From Acidimicrobiaceae bacterium (GTDB taxonomy: Bacteria > Actinomycetota > Acidimicrobiia > Acidimicrobiales > MedAcidi-G1): DNA of 64,000 nucleotides. A model generated the notes under the pieces. The model searched no databases. It saw only the letters and a program-made list of their open reading frames with translations, and was not told the DNA's origin. Below are positions 17,242-26,601 of the stretch, piece after piece; the first letter of the stretch is position 1, and each line of letters begins with the position of its first letter. The position numbers were made by a program, and so were the translations under genes. The stretch is from NCBI GenBank assembly GCA_002687745.1, contig NZBE01000010.1, positions 100,666 to 164,665 on the forward strand, written 5' to 3'.

Positions 17242-18861
17242 ATGCGCACGGCCATCGTCACCGGTAGTTCCAGCGGCGTTGGGCAGGCCGTTGCCGTCGA
17301 GTTGGCCTCCAGGGGCTGGCAGGTCATCGGCCTCGACGTCGGCGACGGAGCGGGCCTCCGGGCTGCAGCGAAGTTCGCCGGGGTTGGCGACATTGTGGGG
17401 CACCTCGACACCGACATCACCGACAGGACCCAGGTTTCGTTGTCGATGGCCCGGATAACAGCCTCCTTCGGAGATCGGCTGGGGGCCCTGGCCAACTGTG
17501 CAGAGATCTCAGCCAGCGGGCCGTTCGACGAGTTGTCAGACAGGGCACTACGACAGCAGTTTGGCCTGAACCTGACCGGGGCGATGAACGTGACCCGGGC
17601 CGCCCTGCCGTCCCTGCGGAGCACCACCGGTTCACGCATCGTGAACCTCTCCTCCTCCGCAGGCCTGTCAGGGGTTCCGGGCATGGCAGGTTTCAGCGGT
17701 TCCAAGTGGGGCCTCGAGGGCTGGACCGAGGCCATCGCACACGAGCTGCACCCCCTTGGCGTCGGCGTGGCCCTGGTTGAGCCGCCGGTGCTCACATCCG
17801 GACCGGGTGGAACCACGGGTGGCGAAATGGACCAGATAACTGTCGCCGATGCCGTCGTGGCAGCCGTCGAGGGGCGGCGGAGGCTCCGCCAACCAGTGGG
17901 GCTCTCCGCACGTGCCCGCTGTGCCGCCAGGGGCGTTGTCCCAACCGGCCTCCAGCGTGCCATCGTTGCGCGTTCCGCCGGGCTGGAGGCCGCCAGGCAA
18001 CCTGTTCGCCACGACGACGGGGTGGTGCTCGTGACCGGTGCCTCCACGGGTTTCGGCCTTGAAACCGTCGTCGAGCTGGCGCGGCGGGGCCGCAGGGTTG
18101 CAGCGACAATGCGTGACACCTCACGCAGGGCGAAGCTGGATGAGGCCCTCGGCGCAGACGGTCTGTCAGAGCGGGTAGAGATCCTCCAGATGGACGTCAC
18201 CGATCCCGGATCGATGTACGACGTGTTCACTGTCGTCGACAGGTGGGAGCGTGTGGCAGGCGCAAAGGGTCGCCTTGTCGGCGTGGTCAACAACGCCGGC
18301 GTGAGGGCCGTAGGGGCGTTCGAGGAGATCCCCCCGGCCGCCGTTGAGCACATGATGGAGGTCAACCTGTTCGGGACCGTCGCCGTAACCCGTGCCGCCC
18401 TTTCGCGCATGCGACCGCACGGTGGACGAATCGTGTTCCTGTCGAGTTCATCGGCTCTGGTGGGTGAGCCGACGTGGGCGGCATATGCGGCCACCAAGTG
18501 GGCTGTCGAGGGCTGGGCGGAATCACTCGCCTTCGAAACGGCACCGCACGGCATCGGCGTGGTTCTCGTGGAGCCCGGGGCCTACGGCACAGACCTGAAC
18601 CGGGCCGGAACCTCCTTCGGTTCAGAAGACGGCCCGTACCACCTGGTCAACGAGGCCATGGCCGAGGCCGACCGGCGCCAGCTGGAACGGGGTGGAGGCC
18701 CGGTCGATGTCGCTCGGGTGGTGGCCGCTGCCTTCGATTCCCGCCGGTTGCCCACCCGCCGGCCGGTAGGACGCGATGCCCGCCTCAGGTGGTTCACCCG
18801 TGGTGTGGTTCCCCAGGGAGTCCAACGGTGGGTGCGCGACAGGACCCTGGGGCTCCAGTGA
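17242..18861 (+). CDS. Tandem-fused short-chain dehydrogenase/reductase (two SDR domains)
   Basis: TGSSSGVGQAVA (domain 1) and TGASTGFGLETV ... VNNAGV ... YAATK (domain 2); each ends with a similar RGVVPxGxQR tail. Confidence 0.9.
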   Translation: MRTAIVTGSSSGVGQAVAVELASRGWQVIGLDVGDGAGLRAAAKFAGVGDIVGHLDTDITDRTQVSLSMARITASFGDRLGALANCAEISASGPFDELSDRALRQQFGLNLTGAMNVTRAALPSLRSTTGSRIVNLSSSAGLSGVPGMAGFSGSKWGLEGWTEAIAHELHPLGVGVALVEPPVLTSGPGGTTGGEMDQITVADAVVAAVEGRRRLRQPVGLSARARCAARGVVPTGLQRAIVARSAGLEAARQPVRHDDGVVLVTGASTGFGLETVVELARRGRRVAATMRDTSRRAKLDEALGADGLSERVEILQMDVTDPGSMYDVFTVVDRWERVAGAKGRLVGVVNNAGVRAVGAFEEIPPAAVEHMMEVNLFGTVAVTRAALSRMRPHGGRIVFLSSSSALVGEPTWAAYAATKWAVEGWAESLAFETAPHGIGVVLVEPGAYGTDLNRAGTSFGSEDGPYHLVNEAMAEADRRQLERGGGPVDVARVVAAAFDSRRLPTRRPVGRDARLRWFTRGVVPQGVQRWVRDRTLGLQ

Positions 18862-19883
18862 AGGCGGGAGGCCTGCCAACTCCGGCCCTGCTCGCAGACG
18901 CGGGTGTGTTGGAGCGCAACGTGGCGACAATGGCCACCAGCCGACCCGGCCGGGCCCTGAGGCCACACGTCAAGGCGTTCAAGTGCACATCGCTGGCGGC
19001 AGAACTCAGACGCGCGGGCCATACGACCTTTTGTTGTGCCACCACACGTGAGGTCGAGGGCATGGTTGCCGCCGGCCTCGGCGACGACCTCCTGCTCGCC
19101 AACGAGGTGGTCGACACGGCCCGCCTGGCGTCACTCGGAGCACACGTCACCGCCGGGCGGGCCCGGATCACGGTCGCCGTCGACTCCGCTGAGACGATCG
19201 CCGCCGCCTCGGCTGCCGGAATCACCGAGGTGCTCGTCGACGTCGATGTCGGAATGCCGCGCTGCGGGTGCCACCCCGACGAGGCGGGTTCCATCGCCGA
19301 CGCCGCCCGACAGGCAGGCCTCCAGGTCCGTGGCGTGATGGGCTACGAAGGCCACATGATGCACGAGGCCGACAGGGACACCCGTGTGGCCGGTGTGACC
19401 AGGTCCATGGCGATCCTGCAGACAGCCCACGAACAGGTGGGCGGCGAGGTGGTCTCGGGTGGAGGCACCGGTTCGTTCGACTGCAACGACACGGTCACCG
19501 AGTTGCAGGCGGGCTCATACGTGCTGATGGACGGCGACTATGCACGCCTCGGCCTGCCGTTTGAAGAGGGTCTCGTCGTGTCAGGAACCGTTGTCTCCGT
19601 GGGAGCCGGGGGTCACGCCGTGCTCGACGTCGGCCTGAAGGCTCTGGCCATGGACAGCGGACCACCCCGGCTTCAGGGAAGCGGCAGGGTGCTCTTCTGC
19701 GCCGACGAACACGCCACCGTCGTCGGTGGCAGCTGGACCGTGGGCGACAGGGTCGGCCTGCGCCCCGCCCACATCGATCCCACCATCTCCAAGCACGAAC
19801 ACATCCACCTGGTTGACGACATCACATCGGGCGGAGACGCTGAGGTCCTCGAGACATGGCCTGTCAACCTGAGGGGGTGGTGA
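18858..19883 (+). CDS. D-threonine aldolase / D-serine dehydratase-like PLP enzyme (alanine racemase N-terminal fold)
   Basis: TPALLADAGVLERNVATMA...LRPHVKAFKC...VLVDVDVGMPRCG...VSGGGTGSF; GTGA overlap with upstream gene. Confidence 0.85.
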   Translation: MKAGGLPTPALLADAGVLERNVATMATSRPGRALRPHVKAFKCTSLAAELRRAGHTTFCCATTREVEGMVAAGLGDDLLLANEVVDTARLASLGAHVTAGRARITVAVDSAETIAAASAAGITEVLVDVDVGMPRCGCHPDEAGSIADAARQAGLQVRGVMGYEGHMMHEADRDTRVAGVTRSMAILQTAHEQVGGEVVSGGGTGSFDCNDTVTELQAGSYVLMDGDYARLGLPFEEGLVVSGTVVSVGAGGHAVLDVGLKALAMDSGPPRLQGSGRVLFCADEHATVVGGSWTVGDRVGLRPAHIDPTISKHEHIHLVDDITSGGDAEVLETWPVNLRGW

Positions 19884-19887
19884 GCCC

Positions 19888-21225
19888 GTGAGCGGAATCA
19901 ACTCCGACGGATCATGGAGAAACTGGGCCGGCAACCAGCGTTCCACCCCGGCAAGGATCGAACGTCCCCGAAGTGAGGCCGACGTCGTCGCACTGGTGAA
20001 GGCCGCCGCAGCCGATGGTCGGCGGGTCAAGGTGGTCGGTGCCAGCCACTCCTTTACGTCCATTGCCACGACCGACGACGTGCTCGTCACGCTCGACGAC
20101 ATGGGAGCCGTGGTCGGGATCGACCACGACACCGGCCAGGTGAGGGTCGAGGCCGGAGCCAGGTTGTTCAACCTGAACCCCCAGCTCCACGAAGCCGGCC
20201 TCGCCATGCCGAACCTCGGTGACATCGCCTACCAGTCGGTTGCCGGGGCCATCTCGACGTCAACGCACGGCACCGGGCTCGGGTTCTCGGGCATCGCCGC
20301 AGGTGTCGTCGGCATGCGGCTCGTGGCAGGTGACGGAAGCGTCATCGTGCTCGGCCCGAACGACGATCCTGACCTCCTCGAGGTTGCGAAGGTCGGACTG
20401 GGTGCCCTCGGCATCGTCACCCAGCTGACCCTCCAGTGCGTACCCGCCTTCAACCTGCGCGCTGTCGAAGAGGTCCTGCCGGCAGACCAGGTGCTCGACT
20501 CGTTCGACGAGATGGCAGCAGCCACCGACCACATTGAATTCTTCTGGATGCCCCACACCGACCTTGCAATGCGCAAGCGCAACACCCGCACCACCGATGC
20601 ACCCCCTCCTCCGAGGAACCGCCGGCATGCACTGCAGCGCCGGTGGAAGCGCTTCAAGAACAAGGAACTCATGGAGAACGCCGCCTTCGGTGCGTTCAAC
20701 CACATCGGCCGGATGGCACCGTCGCTGATCCCGCGCCTGAACGGCCTCGTGGCATCCGAAGGTGACCGGGTCGAGTACCTGACCACCAGCTACGAGGTCT
20801 TCGCCAGCCCCCGCCGGGTGCGCTTCTACGAAATGGAGTACGGGGTACCCGCCGAGCACGGAATCGAGGCGCTCCGCCGGGTCATGGACCTCGTCTCGAA
20901 CCTCGGGCGACCCGTCAGCTTCCCAATCGAGTACCGGATCCTCGGACCCGACAACATCCCACTCAGCACCTCACACGGTCGGCCAACCGCCTACATCGCC
21001 GTGCACGTCTTCAGGCGCACCCCCTACGAGGACTACTTCAGGGGAGTCGAGGAGATCATGGACGACTACGGCGGCAGACCCCACTGGGGCAAGCTGCACT
21101 TTCAGACCTCGGATTCCCTGGGCGGCCGCTACCCCCAGTGGTACCGGTTCCAGGCGGCCCGCAGGCGCCTGGACCCCGCCGGCAGGTTCACCAACGACTA
21201 CCTGGACCGGGTTCTCGGCAGATGA
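19888..21225 (+). CDS. FAD-linked D-arabinono-1,4-lactone oxidase-family oxidoreductase
   Basis: RRVKVVGASHSFTSIATTDDVLVTLD, GAISTSTHGTG, HWGKLHF C-terminal motif. Confidence 0.88.
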   Translation: MSGINSDGSWRNWAGNQRSTPARIERPRSEADVVALVKAAAADGRRVKVVGASHSFTSIATTDDVLVTLDDMGAVVGIDHDTGQVRVEAGARLFNLNPQLHEAGLAMPNLGDIAYQSVAGAISTSTHGTGLGFSGIAAGVVGMRLVAGDGSVIVLGPNDDPDLLEVAKVGLGALGIVTQLTLQCVPAFNLRAVEEVLPADQVLDSFDEMAAATDHIEFFWMPHTDLAMRKRNTRTTDAPPPPRNRRHALQRRWKRFKNKELMENAAFGAFNHIGRMAPSLIPRLNGLVASEGDRVEYLTTSYEVFASPRRVRFYEMEYGVPAEHGIEALRRVMDLVSNLGRPVSFPIEYRILGPDNIPLSTSHGRPTAYIAVHVFRRTPYEDYFRGVEEIMDDYGGRPHWGKLHFQTSDSLGGRYPQWYRFQAARRRLDPAGRFTNDYLDRVLGR

Positions 21226-21253
21226 GCGCGGGCCGTGAGCCTGTCGGCCACCC

Positions 21254-22039
21254 CTACCTGCGTGCGATAAGGGAGACCTCGGTGGTTCGACCCGTGGTGA
21301 CCGTGAGAGACGGATCGTAGACGTAGCCCTCGGGGTGCTCGAAGCCCACGAGATGTCCTGGATCGTCAGCCTGCTCGCTGACCACGAACCTGACGAGCGA
21401 CCCCTTCAGGAGCTTGTTCCAGTGCGACACCGCCACCAGGCGACGCTCGCCATCCCTCTCCACGTCGTCGAGGAACCGCACCCTCATGCGTCGACGAGCC
21501 ACGGACGGATCCCACGCTGCTGAGTGTTCGTTGGGAAGGAGGTCCCAGACCACCTCGGTATCGGTCAGGTGGTCGGTCAGTATCGGCTTCCAGAAGTGGG
21601 CCGGCCTGCCGAATCCCGGAAGCGAGGCCCCCATCTTCAGCTTGTAGTCGGGAATCGGATCCGTAGGCCGAAGCACACCCCAGAGACCGGAGAAGATGAG
21701 CACCTGCCTGTCGACCCGGCGCCGAAGTGGCGCCGGGAGGGACGGGTAGTCGAGCGCGTCATAGAGGACACCCGTGTAGCGACCGATCGCGGGAAGGGTG
21801 GGCGCCGACCCGACGGCCAGGTTGGCGGCCGTCGCCTCAGCCGTTCTGGCAGCACCGACACCGAGGATCTTCGACCGTGCACCGACCGATCCCTTCATCG
21901 CCCGGGCGAGTGCGGCGACTACCTCTTCACGCTGAGCGGCCAGTTCGGGAAAGGACTGGTCGGCCTCGTTCCACGGAGCACCGTCGCCACCGGTGGCCTT
22001 TCCCTCGGAGGGAGGCAGCAGGATGAGCGGCGACGGCAT
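21254..22039 (-). CDS. yaaA: YaaA-family peroxide stress protein
   Basis: ILLPPSEGKA, YTGVLYDALDY, IFSGLWGVLRPTDPIPDYKLKMG, SHWNKLLKG. Confidence 0.92.
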   Translation of the reverse strand: MPSPLILLPPSEGKATGGDGAPWNEADQSFPELAAQREEVVAALARAMKGSVGARSKILGVGAARTAEATAANLAVGSAPTLPAIGRYTGVLYDALDYPSLPAPLRRRVDRQVLIFSGLWGVLRPTDPIPDYKLKMGASLPGFGRPAHFWKPILTDHLTDTEVVWDLLPNEHSAAWDPSVARRRMRVRFLDDVERDGERRLVAVSHWNKLLKGSLVRFVVSEQADDPGHLVGFEHPEGYVYDPSLTVTTGRTTEVSLIARR

Positions 22040-22062
22040 CCGGCGACGGTACCCTCGCCGCC

Positions 22063-22266
22063 GTGACAGATCCGGCAATGGTCGACGAACCTGTGTCCAC
22101 CCCCGAGCCCGATACTGCCGCGGCCGAGGCATCTGAGGAAGAAGTCGAGTTGAGCGGACTCGAGTCTGACATGGCCGTGGTCGAGGAGGCCATGGACCAG
22201 GTCGACTCCGGCACTCTCGATGTCGCCGACGAGATGATCGCCGGACTCGGGGACGCCGAGGCCTGA
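22063..22266 (+). CDS. Small acidic hypothetical protein (67 aa) with TraR/DksA-like helical segment
   Basis: VELSGLESDMAVVEEAMDQVDSGTLDVADEM; GTG preceded by TACCCT-N7. Confidence 0.55.
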   Translation: MTDPAMVDEPVSTPEPDTAAAEASEEEVELSGLESDMAVVEEAMDQVDSGTLDVADEMIAGLGDAEA

Positions 22267-22274
22267 GGGCAGGC

Positions 22275-22865
22275 TCAGAGCAGGTCCGGAACCGGTGCGT
22301 CCTCCACAAGTTCAACCCGCGGCCCCAACGAAACCCGGCCGTCCCTGAACTCCAGCCAACGCCCACCTAGGTTCGACAGCCGCACCCACGGTTCGCCACA
22401 GGAAGCCTCCAGGGAGTAGATCACCCCGGCGTGGGTGACCACCAGAACCGTGCCGTCACCGGACCTGGCCTCCAGCCGGGAAAGGGAGGCGGTGACCCGG
22501 GTCAACAGGGCGTCATCGCGTTCGTGTCCGTCTGGCCGTCGGCCCGAGTCGAGCATCCCCGGCCATCCCTCCTCGATTTCAACGCGGGTCAGCCCCTGCC
22601 AGGGTCCGGCGTCACGTTCCATCAGGTCAGCGTCAGTGAGCACAGGCCCGACTCCAATCGCATCGGCCAGGGTCACCGCCGTGTCAAGCGCCCGTTCGAG
22701 GGGTGATGACACAACTGCGTCAAAGACCCCCAGGTGTCCGGAGCGTCCGGCCAGCACGGCGTTGTCCCTTCCGAGGTCGGTGAGTGGCGGATCGGCCCGG
22801 CCCTGCCAGCGACCGGCTGCATTCCACTCGGACTGGCCGTGGCGGACCAGGAGGAGGCTTGTCAC
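22275..22865 (-). CDS. Histidine phosphatase (phosphoglycerate-mutase-like) family protein
   Basis: LLLVRHGQSEWNAAGRWQG; SSPLERALDTA; VVTHAGV; GTG start with TACCGT-N8. Confidence 0.9.
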   Translation of the reverse strand: MTSLLLVRHGQSEWNAAGRWQGRADPPLTDLGRDNAVLAGRSGHLGVFDAVVSSPLERALDTAVTLADAIGVGPVLTDADLMERDAGPWQGLTRVEIEEGWPGMLDSGRRPDGHERDDALLTRVTASLSRLEARSGDGTVLVVTHAGVIYSLEASCGEPWVRLSNLGGRWLEFRDGRVSLGPRVELVEDAPVPDLL

Positions 22866-22934
22866 GAGGGTTGACGGTACCCGCCCGTTCACCCGACTTC
22901 GGGACCTCGGTCATGACCTCCCTACACTTACCGG

Positions 22935-23171
22935 ATGGCAGTACTGCGCTTGTTCGCCTCGGCCCGCGTGGCCGCGGGTACCGGCCGGACCGAAATGTCG
23001 GGTTCAACGGTCGGTGAGATCGTCGACGCTGCGCGCAGCCTCTACGGGGAGACGTTCGCAAGCCAGCTCGAAACATGTGGAATCTGGCTGAACGGCGAGC
23101 CTGCTGCAGCGGCCGACCCCGTCACCGAAGACGACGAGGTAGCCATCCTCCCGCCCGTGTCGGGGGGCTGA
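22935..23171 (+). CDS. MoaD/ThiS-family sulfur carrier protein
   Basis: Beta-grasp-like 78 aa with C-terminal EVAILPPVSGG. Confidence 0.88.
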   Translation: MAVLRLFASARVAAGTGRTEMSGSTVGEIVDAARSLYGETFASQLETCGIWLNGEPAAAADPVTEDDEVAILPPVSGG

Positions 23172-23174
23172 ACC

Positions 23175-24398
23175 ATGCGTCGTATAGCGGTCCTCTCACT
23201 TCACACGTCCCCGCTCGTACAACCCGGCTCAGGCGACGGTGGCGGCATGAACGTGTACGTGCGCGAACTCGTCTCGGCTCTCGCCCAGGCAGGTGGCGAG
23301 GCGACGGTGTTCGTTCGCAGATCCGATCCGACCCCACCCGAGACCGTCGAGGTGGAACCCGGTGTGACGGTGGTCCACATCGAGGCGGGCCCGTTTGACC
23401 TCTCCAAGGAGGAACTGCCCGGTGTCGTCGACGAGTTCGCCGACCAGGTCGCCGAGCGGCTCATCGCAGCTGATCTTGATGGAAACGGATATGACGCCCT
23501 GCTCGCCAACTACTGGCTGAGCGGAGTTGCCGGACACCGGCTAAAGCATGAACTGGAACTTCCACTCACCACGGTCTTCCACACCCTTGCCCGCGTCAAG
23601 GCCGAGACAGGCGATCTGGAGCCTCAGCGACGCCTCGACGCCGAAGCCGAGGTCATCGCATGTTCCGATGTGATTCTGGCCAACAGCCAAGAGGAGGTCC
23701 ACCAACTGGTCGACCTCTACGGTGCCGACTCCACCCGAATCGAGGTGGTGCCTCCCGGGGTCGACCACGCCTTCTTCAGTCCCGGATTCCAGGGTGGGGC
23801 CCGCGATGCCGTTGGCCTGGGTCCCGGACCGGTGCTGTTGTTCGTCGGACGCATTCAGCCGCTCAAGGGTGTCGATGTGGCTGTCCACACGCTTGCCAAG
23901 CTCGACCGCAGCGATGCCCGCCTGGTCGTAGTGGGTGGCGCAAGTGGCCGCGAGGGACCCGCCGAGGAGCGCAGGACCAGATGCCTCGTCGGCGACCTCG
24001 GGCTGACCGACCGGGTGCACTTCGTGCAACCACAACCCCATCACAGCCTCTCCACCTGGTACAGGGCGGCAGACGTCCTCGTCATGCCGAGTCGTTCGGA
24101 GTCGTTCGGCCTCGTGGCCCTTGAAGCTGCAGCCTGCGGCATTCCAGCGGTTGCCGCTGCCGTGGGCGGCCTTCGGACGCTTGTCGACCATGGACGCACC
24201 GGTTACCTGGTTGAGGGTCGTGAATCCGCCGACTACGCGGACCACGTGACAGCACTGCTTGACGACCCGGTCCTGGCCACCGAGATGGCCGCTGCTGCGG
24301 CCGAGCGGTCCTGGTCCTACACCTGGTCGGCCACGGCGTCGCGGTTGCACCGGATCTGCGATGACCTCGCCTCCCGCTCCCTCGTGGACTGCACCTGA
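23175..24398 (+). CDS. mshA: Glycosyltransferase, D-inositol-3-phosphate glycosyltransferase-like
   Basis: GGMNVYVRELVSAL, FHTLARVKAE, VVPPGVDHAFFSP, FVGRIQPLKGVDVAV, PSRSESFGLVALEAAACGIPAVAA. Confidence 0.87.
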   Translation: MRRIAVLSLHTSPLVQPGSGDGGGMNVYVRELVSALAQAGGEATVFVRRSDPTPPETVEVEPGVTVVHIEAGPFDLSKEELPGVVDEFADQVAERLIAADLDGNGYDALLANYWLSGVAGHRLKHELELPLTTVFHTLARVKAETGDLEPQRRLDAEAEVIACSDVILANSQEEVHQLVDLYGADSTRIEVVPPGVDHAFFSPGFQGGARDAVGLGPGPVLLFVGRIQPLKGVDVAVHTLAKLDRSDARLVVVGGASGREGPAEERRTRCLVGDLGLTDRVHFVQPQPHHSLSTWYRAADVLVMPSRSESFGLVALEAAACGIPAVAAAVGGLRTLVDHGRTGYLVEGRESADYADHVTALLDDPVLATEMAAAAAERSWSYTWSATASRLHRICDDLASRSLVDCT

Positions 24399-24603
24399 CC
24401 GTGTAACAGAAGCGTGTTGTTGTATTTCATGTAGTTTCAGTCTACGCTGAACAGCGGGCCCGGCGGCCGACCACCGGGGTTCGATCGGGGAAGTGAGTTC
24501 ACCGGTGAAGAGGCCGTCGGGCTCATTCCTGTGGTGGAGGTGTGTGGCAGGTGCAGGGCTGCAGGGTTGGGGACCGCTGTTCGAGCAGGCATAGGTTGGG
24601 TGT

Positions 24604-25794
24604 GTGAGCCACATGCGGCCCTCGAGGCTTCTCATCTTTGCCATCACGGCAAGCGGACTCCTCAGCAACTCGGTACTTGTCAGCTCGACACCCGAGATCC
24701 TGAGGGACCTGGGCCATCCGGTCAGTCAGGCAGGACTGGTTGTCGCCGCAGCGGCCATACCGGGGATTGTCGTGGCGCCCGCGGTTGGCTTCCTCGCCGA
24801 CCGGTACGGCCGGCGTCGGATTCTCCTCCCCTGCCTGATCATCTTCGGTGTGTTCGGCCTGGCGGCGGGCTTCAGCCCGACCCTGGGCTGGCTGCTGGCG
24901 GCGCGCATTGCCCAGGGTGTCGGGGCGGCCGGCCTCATCAACCTGGCTGTGGTGCTCGTGTTCGACAACTGGGATGGCCTCGACCGGGCTGCACTGATCG
25001 GCCAGAACTCGGCGGTAATAACGGTCGCGGTGGCCGTCTACCCGGTACTTGGCGGAGCTGTAACGGACCTGTTCGGCTGGCGCTGGATGTTCCTCACGTA
25101 CGCGGTGCCCCTCGTGGTCGCCGGTTTCGTGGGGCTCCACCTCGTGGCAGACCAACCGGCCCCCACGGAGAAGGTGGGCGACCAGGTCAGGGCGGCCCTT
25201 GTGGAAATCCGCCGCCCGGTAACGGCCACCGTGATCGTGCTGGGGGCGGTCGTGTTCCTCCTCATCTTCGGTCTGTTCCTCTCGCTCATGCCCATCCACC
25301 TGGACCAGGAGTTCGGCCTGGGTCCGACCCAGCGGGGTCTGGTTGCCGCTGTCCCGGCGGTCACCTCGACTGTGTCTGCACTGCTGGTCGCCAGGGCCCG
25401 CGCCAGGGTCCACGGTGGCTGGCTGGTCTACGCCGGGCTGTCCGTGTTCGCCGGGACCTTCGTGATCATGGGTGTGGCGTCGCTCTGGGTGCTCGTATTC
25501 GCCGCAGCCCTCTATGGCCTGGCCGAAGGTCTCACCGTCCCGACAATGCAGGACCTTGTAGCCGACGAGGCACCGGAGCACCTCAGGGCAGCGGTCCTGG
25601 CGGCATGGGTGGGTGCCGTTCGCGTCGGGCAGACAGTGGGACCCATCGGTGTGACAATGGCCCTCGCCTACTGGTCAACCGGGAGCGTTCTCGTCGTCTC
25701 GGGACTGGCTCTCTTCGTCGTCAGCGTCATCGCCACGCTGACCCGAACCCTTGTTCCCCGAAACGGCGGCGGGCAGCCGGCACTCAGCGGTTAG
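24604..25794 (+). CDS. MFS transporter
   Basis: FLADRYGRRRILLPCL; 12-TM-like; TAGGTT-N6-GTG. Confidence 0.88.
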   Translation: MSHMRPSRLLIFAITASGLLSNSVLVSSTPEILRDLGHPVSQAGLVVAAAAIPGIVVAPAVGFLADRYGRRRILLPCLIIFGVFGLAAGFSPTLGWLLAARIAQGVGAAGLINLAVVLVFDNWDGLDRAALIGQNSAVITVAVAVYPVLGGAVTDLFGWRWMFLTYAVPLVVAGFVGLHLVADQPAPTEKVGDQVRAALVEIRRPVTATVIVLGAVVFLLIFGLFLSLMPIHLDQEFGLGPTQRGLVAAVPAVTSTVSALLVARARARVHGGWLVYAGLSVFAGTFVIMGVASLWVLVFAAALYGLAEGLTVPTMQDLVADEAPEHLRAAVLAAWVGAVRVGQTVGPIGVTMALAYWSTGSVLVVSGLALFVVSVIATLTRTLVPRNGGGQPALSG

Positions 25795-25804
25795 GTTCCC
25801 CGCT

Positions 25805-26599
25805 GTGACGATTCGCCTGCAGGTGATAGGTGGTGGCCAGATGGGTGAGGCCCTCGTGGGGGGCCTCGTGGCATCGGGATGGGCCACAGCCGACGATATC
25901 CACGTCGTGGAACCCGATGCCGACCGCCGAATCGAACTGGAGTCGTCCGTGCCCGGGCTGACCTGTGGTGCTGAACCGCTCAACGGTGTCGATGCGCTGA
26001 TCGCCGTCAAGCCGCACATGGTGGCGACGGTGTGTGCCGCGCTGGCTGTGGCCGGCGTGGGAAGGGCTCTCTCGATTGCGGCGGGCATCCGTCTCGACGC
26101 CCTCGAAGAGGGCCTCGGCACCGGAGTGGCCGTTGTGCGCGCAATGCCCAACACCCCGTCACTGGTTGGTGAGGGTGCTTCAGCAATTGCAGCCGGCACG
26201 AATGCCGCCGATGAGGACGTCACCTGGGCATCAGAGATCCTGTCGGCCGTCGGAACGGTCGTTGTCGTGGACGAACCGATGATGGATGCCGTCACCGGGC
26301 TCTCCGGGTCGGGTCCCGCCTACCTGTTCCTGCTGGCCGAAGCCCTCATCGATGCCGGTGTCGCCCAGGGCCTTCCACACGAGACCGCCACGGCCCTCAC
26401 CGAACAGATGCTGATCGGTGCCGCAACCCTGCTGCGAGAGTCCGATGCATCACCATCGGTGCTGCGTCAGAACGTCACATCCAAGGGTGGGACGACCGCT
26501 GCAGGTATCGCCGTGTTCGAGGCGGCTGACTTCTCGCGGTTGGTCGCAGCTGTGGTATCGGCCGCCAGCGAGCGGTCCCGGGAACTGGGAGGTACCTGA
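25805..26599 (+). CDS. proC: Pyrroline-5-carboxylate reductase
   Basis: VIGGGQMGEALVGGL, VRAMPNTPSLVGEGASAI, GLSGSGPAYLFLLAEALIDAGV, TSKGGTTAAGIAVFE. Confidence 0.95.
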   Translation: MTIRLQVIGGGQMGEALVGGLVASGWATADDIHVVEPDADRRIELESSVPGLTCGAEPLNGVDALIAVKPHMVATVCAALAVAGVGRALSIAAGIRLDALEEGLGTGVAVVRAMPNTPSLVGEGASAIAAGTNAADEDVTWASEILSAVGTVVVVDEPMMDAVTGLSGSGPAYLFLLAEALIDAGVAQGLPHETATALTEQMLIGAATLLRESDASPSVLRQNVTSKGGTTAAGIAVFEAADFSRLVAAVVSAASERSRELGGT

Positions 26600-26601
26600 G
26601 G

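Noticed and set aside
15708-18554. 948-aa minus-strand ORF
   Set aside because: Only its last ~90 codons (DUF1971) look real; the rest is antisense to the kinase remnant, MOSC and SDR genes, an open frame caused by high GC.
25751-25804. N-terminal extension of the proC ORF (MFPETAAGSRHSAVRFPA)
   Set aside because: Overlaps the upstream MFS gene; GTG at 25805 fits family length and the TAGGTT spacing.
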